This document shows, one piece after another, positions 1-5,026 of a stretch of DNA of 5,026 nt; the first letter of the stretch is position 1; each line of letters starts with the position of its first letter. Under the pieces are notes generated by a model. That model worked only from the letters and a program-made list of their open reading frames with translations. It was not told the DNA's origin and did not search any database. The stretch is from JACDDK01 sp038198445 (lineage in GTDB: Bacteria; Actinomycetota; Rubrobacteria; Rubrobacterales; Rubrobacteraceae). Location: assembly GCA_038198445.1 (NCBI GenBank), contig JBBPZZ010000074.1, positions 1 to 5,026 of the forward strand, written 5' to 3'. A program made the translations under genes and the position numbers.

Positions 1-83
1 AAGACATAAAAGACATCAAGGCAACCGGCTCCGGGTACGTGCCGGAGCAAGAAGAGGAAGAACAGCTCAACCTCGCCACCTGA
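1..83 (+). CDS. C-terminal tail of an unidentified protein (partial, enters from left edge)
   Basis: One plus-strand frame stays open from the left edge to a TGA at 81-83 and encodes 26 residues, DIKDIKATGSGYVPEQ followed by EEEEQLNLAT. The other two plus frames contain stops: TAA at 7-9, and TAA at 101-103. The reading looks like a genuine C-terminus: it has mixed hydrophobic and charged residues, a GSGYVPE turn and a run of glutamates, which is a common soluble, disordered ending. It is followed 16 nt later by a strong inverted repeat suited to ending its transcript, which supports a real gene finishing here. It converges on the minus-strand cluster. Too little is present to assign a family, and I do not recognise the tail. 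Confidence 0.6.
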   Translation, partial: DIKDIKATGSGYVPEQEEEEQLNLAT

Positions 84-99
84 GCCACCAGAGTGTGGG

Positions 100-140
100 C
101 TAACAGGGGATGGAGCTTGCAGCCATCCCCTGTTAGTTTG
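100..140 (+). terminator. Perfect 14-bp hairpin between convergent genes, probable shared terminator
   Basis: CTAACAGGGGATGG at 100-113 and CCATCCCCTGTTAG at 123-136 are exact inverted complements around a 9-nt loop (114-122). On the plus strand the stem is followed by TTTG, a short U tract, and two G-U pairs could lengthen its base. On the minus strand the stem is followed by GCCCACAC, with no U tract. It therefore fits best as an intrinsic terminator for the plus-strand gene ending at 83. It also sits just past the macro-domain stop at 145, where it could block or stabilise the 3' end of the minus-strand message. The stem is certain; two-way termination is inference. Confidence 0.85.
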
Positions 141-144
141 TGCC

Positions 145-675
145 CTATGCGAGATCCGTGAGGGCTTTCTCGTGGATTTCGAGGTCGTTCCCGCCGTAGA
201 GGACGAAACGTATCAAACGTACACCCTCCAGGTTCTCTGTTGCCTCTCTCACCGTCCTGAACGCCACTTCCGCCGCCTCTTCTACCGGATATCCGAAGAT
301 GCCGGTCGAGATGGCGGGAAAGGCTACCGAGTCTATCCGGTACTCACGGACTAGAGTAAGAGAATTACGGTAGCAGTTCGCGAGCAACTCCGCCTCTGGA
401 CGGTCCTGTCCATAGACGGGGCCTAGAGTGTGTATCACGTAGCGGTTCGGGAGGTTGTGGCCACCGGTGATCACGGCTTCTCCAGGCTGTATCGGGGCGA
501 GGAAACGGCATTCCTCAGCGAGTCCTGGTCCGGCGGCGCGGTGGATCGCTCCCGCGACTCCTCCGCCGGGCATTAGGCCCGCGTTGGCCGCGTTGACGAC
601 GGCTGTTGTGTCGTTTTGCGCCGCTATATCCCCCTGAACGCACTCGATGGCGACGCCGTTTAGCTTTCGCTTCAT
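145..675 (-). CDS. Macro-domain protein, ADP-ribose binding / probable O-acetyl-ADP-ribose or ADP-ribosyl hydrolase
   Basis: A single macro domain fills this 176-residue cytoplasmic protein, the normal size for a stand-alone bacterial member. Visible landmarks are the adenine-binding GDI near residues 15-17, VVNAAN at 26-31, the glycine-rich phosphate loop GGGVAGAIHRAAG at 37-49, and the distal loop AISTGIFGYPVEEAA in the C-terminal half. Family members bind ADP-ribose, and many remove acetyl groups from O-acetyl-ADP-ribose or ADP-ribose from protein side chains. Where MacroD/YmdB enzymes have Asp (GGGGVDG), this protein has Ala41 (codon 553-555), so catalysis may differ, as in Archaeoglobus AF1521-type sequences. 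The ATG at 673-675 overlaps the nagA TGA as ATGA, and GGAGG lies 7 nt upstream (683-687), inside nagA. Translation is therefore probably coupled to nagA. The fold is certain, the exact substrate is not. No DarT-like toxin is adjacent. Confidence 0.93.
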   Translation of the reverse strand: MKRKLNGVAIECVQGDIAAQNDTTAVVNAANAGLMPGGGVAGAIHRAAGPGLAEECRFLAPIQPGEAVITGGHNLPNRYVIHTLGPVYGQDRPEAELLANCYRNSLTLVREYRIDSVAFPAISTGIFGYPVEEAAEVAFRTVREATENLEGVRLIRFVLYGGNDLEIHEKALTDLA

Positions 676-1832
676 CGCGCAGCCTCCGCTGAGAAGACCT
701 GGTTACCGCCCCGCCACACGTCCTCCACGGAGAGGTCCAGCCCGAGTACGGTTACGTCGGCGTCGTAGCCGGGAGTTAGTCGGCCCTTGCGCTTGCCTTC
801 GCCGACTAGCCTGGCCGGGGTGGCGGAGGCCATGCGGACGGCTTCGGGTATAGTGCATCCGGTGAAGGCGAGGATGTTCTGGAAGGCTTCGCTCATGGTG
901 AGGATACTCCCGGCGAAAGAGCCGGTCCCGAGCCTGGTTACGTTGGCTTCTAGGTAGATGGTGCGGGAGGCGAGGCGGTACTCTCCCGGTCCCATGCCGG
1001 TCGCGGCGGTAGCGTCGGTTACGAGATAGATGCGGTCAGGGCCGAGCATCCTGAAGGCGAGACCCACTACCTCCGGGTGTACGTGGAGGCCATCGGTGAT
1101 GAGGCCGCAGACCGTGAGCGGGTGGGCGAATGCGGCTCCGGCGAGGCCCGGCTCCCGGTGGTGCAGAGGACTCATGGCGTTGAAGAGGTGCGTTACGCTG
1201 GAGGCTTCTTTGTCGAATGCCTGGTACGCGACATCGAACGAAGCCGCGGAGTGGCCGGCGGATACTACAGCGCCCCGGTTTCGGGCCATCCGCATCAATT
1301 CTCCCGCGCCTTCCAGCTCCGGGGCGATGGTTAGCATCCTTATCGGGCCGAGATCGAGGAGTTCCCCAAGGAGGTCCGGGTTGGGCGGCAGGATGTGGGC
1401 GGCGGCGTGGGCTCCACGCTTGTCCAGGTTGAGGAACGGCCCTTCGAGGTGTATTCCGAGAGCCTCGGCCCCGGAAAGCGTACCGCCGATGTGGGCGGCA
1501 AGCTCGGGTAAGACGGCGTTATAGAGGCTTTCGGGAGAGGAGATCACGGTAGGCAAATACGCCGTGGTCCCCGTCGAGAGCAAACTCTCCGAAAGCTCCG
1601 GCAGGCGCTCCGGCGCGGAGGCCGCATCAACCCCGAAAGCCCCGTTCACCTGCAAGTCCACGAATCCGGGAATCAACAACGATTCCCCATAGTCGTGGAT
1701 CTCATCGGCATCGGCAAGCAGCGATTCATCTTGGCCCACATCTTTGATGGAACCACCCTCGATCAGGATGACAGCGTCCGTCCAGACTTCGTAATCCGTG
1801 ACCAACCGTCCCCGCAACGCCACTCTCTTCAT
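672..1832 (-). CDS. nagA: N-acetylglucosamine-6-phosphate deacetylase
   Basis: This enzyme hydrolyses N-acetylglucosamine-6-phosphate to glucosamine-6-phosphate and acetate in the cytosol, feeding amino-sugar catabolism or cell-wall recycling. The 386-residue chain is full length for the amidohydrolase family. The metal site is readable: HLEGPF with Glu130, SAGHS with His194, and THLFNAM with His215. The catalytic Asp273 is in LVTDAT, and DGLHVHPE and GSFAGSILTM are also conserved. The N-terminal metal motif reads DLQVNG (Gln61, Asn63) rather than HxH, as in the single-metal E. coli-type enzyme. I chose the ATG at 1832 because GGAGG (1838-1842) lies 5 nt upstream. A GTG at 1847 would add five residues but would place that ribosome site inside the coding region. 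It follows the UMF1 transporter by 48 nt and overlaps the macro gene by 4 nt. No nagB or nagK is in view. Confidence 0.95.
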   Translation of the reverse strand: MKRVALRGRLVTDYEVWTDAVILIEGGSIKDVGQDESLLADADEIHDYGESLLIPGFVDLQVNGAFGVDAASAPERLPELSESLLSTGTTAYLPTVISSPESLYNAVLPELAAHIGGTLSGAEALGIHLEGPFLNLDKRGAHAAAHILPPNPDLLGELLDLGPIRMLTIAPELEGAGELMRMARNRGAVVSAGHSAASFDVAYQAFDKEASSVTHLFNAMSPLHHREPGLAGAAFAHPLTVCGLITDGLHVHPEVVGLAFRMLGPDRIYLVTDATAATGMGPGEYRLASRTIYLEANVTRLGTGSFAGSILTMSEAFQNILAFTGCTIPEAVRMASATPARLVGEGKRKGRLTPGYDADVTVLGLDLSVEDVWRGGNQVFSAEAAR

Positions 1833-1837
1833 CTCGC

Positions 1838-1845
1838 CCTCCCCC
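1838..1845 (-). promoter_or_regulatory. Ribosome binding site that sets the nagA start
   Basis: On the minus strand the sequence GGGGGAGG precedes the ATG at 1832 with 5 nt between the GGAGG core and the start. An in-frame GTG at 1845-1847 begins right at this purine tract and has no comparable site of its own, so the ATG is preferred. Confidence 0.7.
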
Positions 1846-1880
1846 ACGAATCCGCATAAAACATCTCATTTCCCCCATGT

Positions 1881-3221
1881 CTAGAGATCAATGTTACCCG
1901 CCTGTTCTCTCGGGACGGCGTTTTTCAGGATGCTTCCCTTGCCATTGTCTCCTGGTCGAACGTCGGGGACGCGCAGGAGGAAGTAGATACCCGCGATCAT
2001 GATAAGGGCGAGCGAGGCTATCGAAATACGATACGCGAACGCCCCGAGCCCCCCAAGTACGAACAGCAGAACCGCCGTTAGCGCCGGTCCCGTAACGGCG
2101 GAGAACCTGCCAGCGAGCGAGTATAGACCGAAGAACTCGTTCAGCTTCTCGGGCGGGGAGAGCGCGATCAGCATGACCCGGCTGACGGTCCACGTCCCGC
2201 CGAGCGCTATCCCGACCAGAGGACCGGCCAGATAGAGCATCCAGGGCGCGACAGCGGCGGCGGCGAGCGCGATGGAGACGAGCCACAACCCGAGGACCGT
2301 GAGCAGGGTCTTCTTCGGACCGATCTTGTCTGTCGCAAAACCGCATATGGTTGACCCGACGACGGCGAAGACCGTGGAGAAGAGCAAAAGGTTCCGTATC
2401 TCCCCGCTGTCCATACCGAAAACTTTCCGCCCGTAGAGCGCCATGTTCGCGATGGCGGTGTTTGCCGCGTCGGTGTAGAGGATGGTCGCCAGGATGAACG
2501 TCCCGACGCCCGCATAGCGGCCCAGGTTCCTCAGGGTAGCCAGCACGTCCCGGTAGGCCGCCCGGAGCGACACGGGACGCGGCGCGCGCACCGTCGGGTC
2601 CGGGACGAAGAAGAAGGACGGCAGGCTGAAGAGGAGGTAGAGGACGGCGGTCGGGAGGAAGGCGTTCGAGCTGTTCCCCGCGCCGGTCTCTATCCAGCCG
2701 CCCAGGGGACCGAGCAGCGAGCGGACGGTCTCGGCCTGCTCCACGAAGACCGTCAAGGAGACCAGGGCGAAGATGCTACCGACGTACCCGGCGGCGGTGC
2801 CGTAACCGCTGATCTTTCCGTCCCCTCGTCCAGCCGCGACGACCGGCAACAGCCCGTTGTAGAACACGAGCGCCGACTGGTACGTCAGGTCCGCCGCCAC
2901 GAAGAGCGCGATCCCCACGACGATCCCCGAGACGTCCAGCGCCGCCGTGAAGATCACCGAGATGACAGTGAGCACGATGAGGTACGGCACCCGGCGCTGC
3001 CGGAGGTCGGCCATCGCGCCGAGGACCGGCGCGGCGAAGAGTACCAGTAGCGCCGAGACGGCGACGGCGCCGTTTACCAGCCAGCCGCCATTCCCGATCT
3101 CCTCGTCTACCCACAGGGGAAAGTAGAAAGAGAGGATACTGATCGCGAAGATCGTATTAGCGAAGTCGTAGAGTACCCACGACCAGACCGCGAGCCCCGA
3201 AGCCCTGGAGCCGCTAGACAT
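1881..3221 (-). CDS. MFS transporter of the UMF1 / Atg22-like family
   Basis: This 446-residue integral membrane protein has about twelve hydrophobic helices, split into two six-helix halves by a charged loop near residues 208-235. UMF1 hallmarks are visible: the helix 1 motif WVLYDFANTIFA, LVFYNGLLP near 118-126, SGYGTAAGYVGS near 138-149, TILYTDAANTAIANM near 246-260, and EFFGLYSLAGRFSAVTGP near 362-379. Yeast Atg22 exports amino acids from the vacuole; bacterial substrates are mostly unproven. Its position just before nagA hints at an amino-sugar, peptidoglycan fragment or amino-acid substrate, which is inference from context only. I chose the ATG at 3221, with GGGAG (3228-3232) 6 nt upstream, over a GTG at 3239 whose only purine tract is too close. 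The stop is TAG. The C-terminal tail after the last helix (from about residue 420) is polar and probably cytoplasmic. Confidence 0.9.
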   Translation of the reverse strand: MSSGSRASGLAVWSWVLYDFANTIFAISILSFYFPLWVDEEIGNGGWLVNGAVAVSALLVLFAAPVLGAMADLRQRRVPYLIVLTVISVIFTAALDVSGIVVGIALFVAADLTYQSALVFYNGLLPVVAAGRGDGKISGYGTAAGYVGSIFALVSLTVFVEQAETVRSLLGPLGGWIETGAGNSSNAFLPTAVLYLLFSLPSFFFVPDPTVRAPRPVSLRAAYRDVLATLRNLGRYAGVGTFILATILYTDAANTAIANMALYGRKVFGMDSGEIRNLLLFSTVFAVVGSTICGFATDKIGPKKTLLTVLGLWLVSIALAAAAVAPWMLYLAGPLVGIALGGTWTVSRVMLIALSPPEKLNEFFGLYSLAGRFSAVTGPALTAVLLFVLGGLGAFAYRISIASLALIMIAGIYFLLRVPDVRPGDNGKGSILKNAVPREQAGNIDL

Positions 3222-3273
3222 CCGCCTCTCCCGAAACACATCCCCCCGATTTCCAGAATCCGCTCACCCCGGC

Positions 3274-3279
3274 AGTATA
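3274..3279 (-). promoter_or_regulatory. Possible -10 box for an internal promoter driving UMF1-nagA-macro
   Basis: On the minus strand this reads TATACT, five of six matches to the sigma-70 -10 consensus, about 50 nt before the UMF1 start. It lies in the widest intergenic gap of the cluster (3222-3320). No good TTGACA-like -35 is found at 16-18 nt spacing, so the call rests mainly on one hexamer and its location. Confidence 0.3.
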
Positions 3280-3283
3280 AGGC

Positions 3284-3299
3284 AGCCGGACCCCCGGCT
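3284..3299 (-). repeat. Short GC-rich hairpin in the ZIP/UMF1 gap
   Basis: AGCCGG (3284-3289) and CCGGCT (3294-3299) form a 6-bp perfect stem with a 4-nt loop. It lies about 20 nt past the ZIP stop. On the minus strand it is followed by GCCTTATACT, not a U run, so it could be a weak terminator or attenuator between the metal-transport and nagA modules, or chance in GC-rich DNA. Confidence 0.3.
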
Positions 3300-3320
3300 C
3301 ACCAGGGGCTCCCCCGCCGC

Positions 3321-4061
3321 CTAGCCCAGCGCCACATCCAGGGTCATCATGACGGCGAAGCCGACCATTACGGAGAGGGCGGCTATGTCCGGGCTGCCAC
3401 GCTTGGCCTCCGGCACCAACTCTTCGGCGACGACGAAGATCATGGCCCCCGCCGCGAACGCCAGGGCGTACGGCAACGCCGGTTTCGCCAGCACCACCGC
3501 CGCCGCGCCGAGGACCCCGGCAACCGGCTCGACCACCGCCGAGAGCTGTCCGTAGAAGAAGCTCTTGCCGCGGGACATCCCCTCCCGCCGCAGCGGCATC
3601 GCGACCGCCGTACCCTCCGGGAAGTTCTGGAGGCCGATGCCGACGGCGAGCGCCACCGCCGCGCCGAGGGTAGCCTGCGGAACGCCGGCCGCCGCCGCGC
3701 CGAACGCCACGCCCACGGCGAGCCCTTCCGGGATGTTGTGCAACGTGATCGCCGACACCAACAGTACGCTCCGGCGCCAGCTAGTCTCGATGCCCTCGCG
3801 GTCGGAGATCGGGTGTCCCGGATGCAGATGCGGCAGCACCAGGTCGAGACCGCGCAAGAAGATCCCCCCGGCCAGGAAACCGATCAACGGCGGGACCCAC
3901 TTCGGGAGCGGCCCGCCCTCCGAGAGCGAGATGGCGGGCGCGAGCAGCGACCAGAAGCTCGCCGCGATCATGACGCCCGCCGCGAACCCGAGCATCGCGT
4001 CGAGGACTTTTCGGTTGACCTTCTTCGCCCCGAACACCAGCGACGCCCCGAGAGCCGTCAT
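3321..4061 (-). CDS. ZIP-family divalent metal transporter, open frame downstream of an in-frame amber stop
   Basis: ZIP (ZupT/GufA-like) proteins move Zn(II), Fe(II) or Mn(II) into the cytoplasm. The open frame gives 246 residues with the family core: a His-rich loop HLHPGHP at 78-84, helix 4 HNIPEG at 108-113, helix 5 QNFPEG at 145-150, helix 6 VEPVAG with Glu178, and EELVPEA near 213-219. The metal-binding residues His108, Asn109, Glu112, Gln145, Asn146, Glu149 and Glu178 are all present. The N-terminus is abnormal. The same frame extends to an ATG at 4130 with a good ribosome site, but its codon 22 is TAG (4065-4067), where relatives have Trp in helix 1. The ATG at 4061 comes two codons later, has no clear ribosome site and would begin in mid-helix. 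It may be a truncated but restarted protein, a fresh pseudogene, or a base error; the intact remainder argues for recent change. It follows mntH and precedes UMF1. Confidence 0.75.
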   Translation of the reverse strand: MTALGASLVFGAKKVNRKVLDAMLGFAAGVMIAASFWSLLAPAISLSEGGPLPKWVPPLIGFLAGGIFLRGLDLVLPHLHPGHPISDREGIETSWRRSVLLVSAITLHNIPEGLAVGVAFGAAAAGVPQATLGAAVALAVGIGLQNFPEGTAVAMPLRREGMSRGKSFFYGQLSAVVEPVAGVLGAAAVVLAKPALPYALAFAAGAMIFVVAEELVPEAKRGSPDIAALSVMVGFAVMMTLDVALG

Positions 4062-4130
4062 GCCCTACGTAAACGTCGTCGCCAGCAGAGCCTGCAGGAC
4101 CGGCGGAAGACCGGCCAGATATCCGATCAT
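4062..4130 (-). pseudogene. Original 5' end of the ZIP gene, cut off by TAG at codon 22
   Basis: From the ATG at 4128-4130 the minus strand reads MIGYLAGLPPVLQALLATTFT, then TAG at 4065-4067, then GGC and the ATG at 4059-4061 in the same frame. This is the expected ZIP N-terminus (short periplasmic lead, then helix 1), and the stop replaces the Trp of the usual FTW segment by one base change (TGG to TAG). GAGGGGAG at 4137-4144, ending 6 nt before the ATG, is the only good ribosome site here, so ribosomes should start at 4130. As it stands it encodes a 21-residue peptide ending 3 nt before the next in-frame ATG, an arrangement that would permit reinitiation. Confidence 0.75.
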
Positions 4131-4171
4131 ACGCCGCTCCCCTCTTTCGATGAGTTCATGGACTGACTAAT

Positions 4172-4177
4172 ATCATA
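4172..4177 (-). promoter_or_regulatory. Possible -10 box upstream of the ZIP gene
   Basis: TATGAT on the minus strand matches the -10 consensus at five of six positions. It lies immediately after the mntH stop, about 40 nt before the ZIP start at 4130, in a locally AT-rich patch. The candidate -35 at 17-nt spacing (ACCAGA, 4195-4200) is poor, so read-through from mntH is at least as likely. Confidence 0.25.
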
Positions 4178-5026
4178 CTAACCACCGAAGAAGGTCTGGT
4201 GGATCAAGAACACGTTCAGCGAGACGATCAGGACGACCACGACCGCCGCCGCCGCGGTCGTCAGACGATGGTTGACCAGCGACCCCATGATGCTCCGGTT
4301 GCGGCAGAACATCAGGAGCGGTATCAGGGCGAACGGGATGCCGAACGAGAGCACGACCTGGCTTATAACCAGCGAGCGGCTCGGGTTGATGTTGGTGCCG
4401 AGGATGACGAGCGCGGGAGCCATCGTAATGAGACGCCGCAGAAATAACGGTATCCGCCGGTTTATGAATCCCTGCATAACGACCTGCCCGCTCAACGTCC
4501 CGACCGACGAACTGGAGAGCCCGGCGGCGAGCAACGCCACCCCGAACAGCGTGGAGGCGGAGTTTCCTTCGAGGACGCGCAATTGCTCGAAGGCTTTATC
4601 TATGTCGGCGACGCCCGTGAGGCCGTTGGCGTGAAAGAGCGCGGCGGCCATGATGAGCATGCTGGCGTTGATCGCACCCGCGATAGCCATCGCGATAACC
4701 ACGTCGACTAACTCGAAGTGGAAGATCTTCTTTTTCTCCTCCTCGGTCCTGCCGACGACCCGCCGCTGCGTGAGCGCCGAGTGCAGGTAGATAACGTGCG
4801 GCATCACCGTTGCGCCAAGAATCCCCGCCGCCAGCAGCACGCTCTCGCTCCCGGCGAACCGCGGGATGAAGAGACCGGCCAGGATCCTATCCGCCTCCGG
4901 CTCGGCGTAGAACATCTGGAAGGCGAAGGCCACCACGATCACCCCGACCAACGCCGCTATAACAGCCTCCAGCGGCCGGAAACCCCTCCGCTGCAACTCC
5001 AGTATCCCGAACGCCCCCACCGCCGT
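4178..5026 (-). CDS. mntH: Nramp-family Mn(II)/Fe(II):H+ symporter, C-terminal two-thirds (runs off right edge)
   Basis: Nramp transporters import Mn(II) or Fe(II) with protons across the cytoplasmic membrane. The 282 codons present run open to the right edge; a GTG at 5018-5020 is internal, since the frame continues upstream with no stop. The start and the helix 1 DPGN motif lie outside the window, roughly 130-160 residues away by comparison with the usual length. The helix 6 metal-binding motif is visible as GATVMPHVIYLHSAL (MPH at fragment residues 75-77), and SSSSVGTLSGQVVMQGF is the conserved helix 8 region. About seven to eight hydrophobic helices remain, with a charged loop GRTEEEKKK after helix 6. 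The protein ends HQTFFGG and stops at TAG. It lies 47 nt upstream of the ZIP gene on the same strand, suggesting a joint metal-uptake transcription unit. Its regulatory region (MntR, Fur or DtxR sites) is not in view. Confidence 0.93.
   Translation of the reverse strand, partial: TAVGAFGILELQRRGFRPLEAVIAALVGVIVVAFAFQMFYAEPEADRILAGLFIPRFAGSESVLLAAGILGATVMPHVIYLHSALTQRRVVGRTEEEKKKIFHFELVDVVIAMAIAGAINASMLIMAAALFHANGLTGVADIDKAFEQLRVLEGNSASTLFGVALLAAGLSSSSVGTLSGQVVMQGFINRRIPLFLRRLITMAPALVILGTNINPSRSLVISQVVLSFGIPFALIPLLMFCRNRSIMGSLVNHRLTTAAAAVVVVLIVSLNVFLIHQTFFGG

Noticed and set aside
28..48. Small inverted repeat GCTCCGG/CCGGAGC near the left edge
   Set aside because: It lies inside the coding tail of the plus-strand gene and has no U tract. 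A 7-bp stem is expected by chance in GC-rich DNA.
145..675. Macro-domain gene as a DarG-type antitoxin
   Set aside because: No DarT-like ADP-ribosyltransferase gene is adjacent. The neighbour is nagA, and the protein lacks the extra C-terminal domain of DarG.
1030..1524. Plus-strand ORF of 164 codons opposite nagA
   Set aside because: It has low-complexity, Arg/Pro/Ser-rich content and is antisense to well conserved NagA catalytic motifs, so it is a shadow.
1833..1847. GTG start for nagA at 1847
   Set aside because: It would encode the ribosome site of the ATG at 1832 as Gly-Glu-Gly-Glu and has no ribosome site of its own.
1894..2346. Minus-strand ORF of 150 codons in another frame inside the UMF1 gene
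   Set aside because: It is an Arg-rich out-of-frame reading of a gene with strong UMF1 motifs, and has no plausible ribosome site or domain.
3565..4170. Long plus-strand ORF (201 codons) opposite the ZIP gene
   Set aside because: Its product is rich in Ala, Pro, Ser and Arg with no domain, as expected for the antisense frame of a high-GC gene. The opposite strand carries clear ZIP motifs.
5018..5020. GTG at the right edge as the start of mntH
   Set aside because: The frame stays open to the window edge, and the Nramp helix 1 DPGN region is missing, so this is an internal codon of a gene cut by the window.
1..5026. Defence island, CRISPR array, mobile element or new multi-gene system
   Set aside because: There are no direct repeat arrays, transposase or integrase sequence, target duplications or nuclease/helicase genes. 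All five complete or long genes belong to known housekeeping families.

Overview
This 5026-bp window of high-GC bacterial DNA is almost fully coding. Five genes lie head-to-tail on the minus strand, and the last few codons of a sixth enter from the left on the plus strand. Strong GGAGG-type ribosome sites, GTG/ATG starts, GC-biased third positions and the gene set suggest a high-GC actinobacterium. The protein sequences remind me of Rubrobacter-like lineages, but that is an impression, not a search result. I see no phage, IS, CRISPR, rRNA or tRNA signal.

In the direction of minus-strand transcription (right to left) the layout is as follows. (1) An Nramp-type Mn(II)/Fe(II):H+ symporter (mntH-like), whose first third lies beyond the right edge (4178-5026). 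(2) A ZIP-family divalent metal transporter (open frame 3321-4061). Its natural start with a good ribosome site is at 4130, but codon 22 of that frame is an amber stop exactly where the family normally carries Trp in the first membrane helix. (3) A gap of about 100 bp with a -10-like box and a small GC hairpin. (4) A UMF1/Atg22-like major facilitator transporter (1881-3221). (5) N-acetylglucosamine-6-phosphate deacetylase, nagA (672-1832). (6) A macro-domain ADP-ribose-binding protein (145-675) whose ATG overlaps the nagA stop as ATGA. A perfect 14-bp inverted repeat (100-136) then separates this block from the convergent plus-strand gene that ends at 83.

Functionally there are two modules. 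mntH and ZIP form a divalent-metal uptake pair. The UMF1 transporter, nagA and the macro-domain gene form a tight cluster that may link recycling or export of amino-sugar products with two kinds of deacetylation chemistry. The gaps (47, 99 and 48 nt, then a 4-nt overlap) allow one long transcript, or two with an internal start near 3265.

The most notable observation is the in-frame TAG in the ZIP gene. TAG is also the normal terminator of mntH, ZIP, the UMF1 gene and the macro gene, so genome-wide amber recoding is unlikely. The ZIP gene is therefore a recent nonsense allele, a restart-translated short form, or a sequencing error. I found no convincing undescribed multi-gene system.
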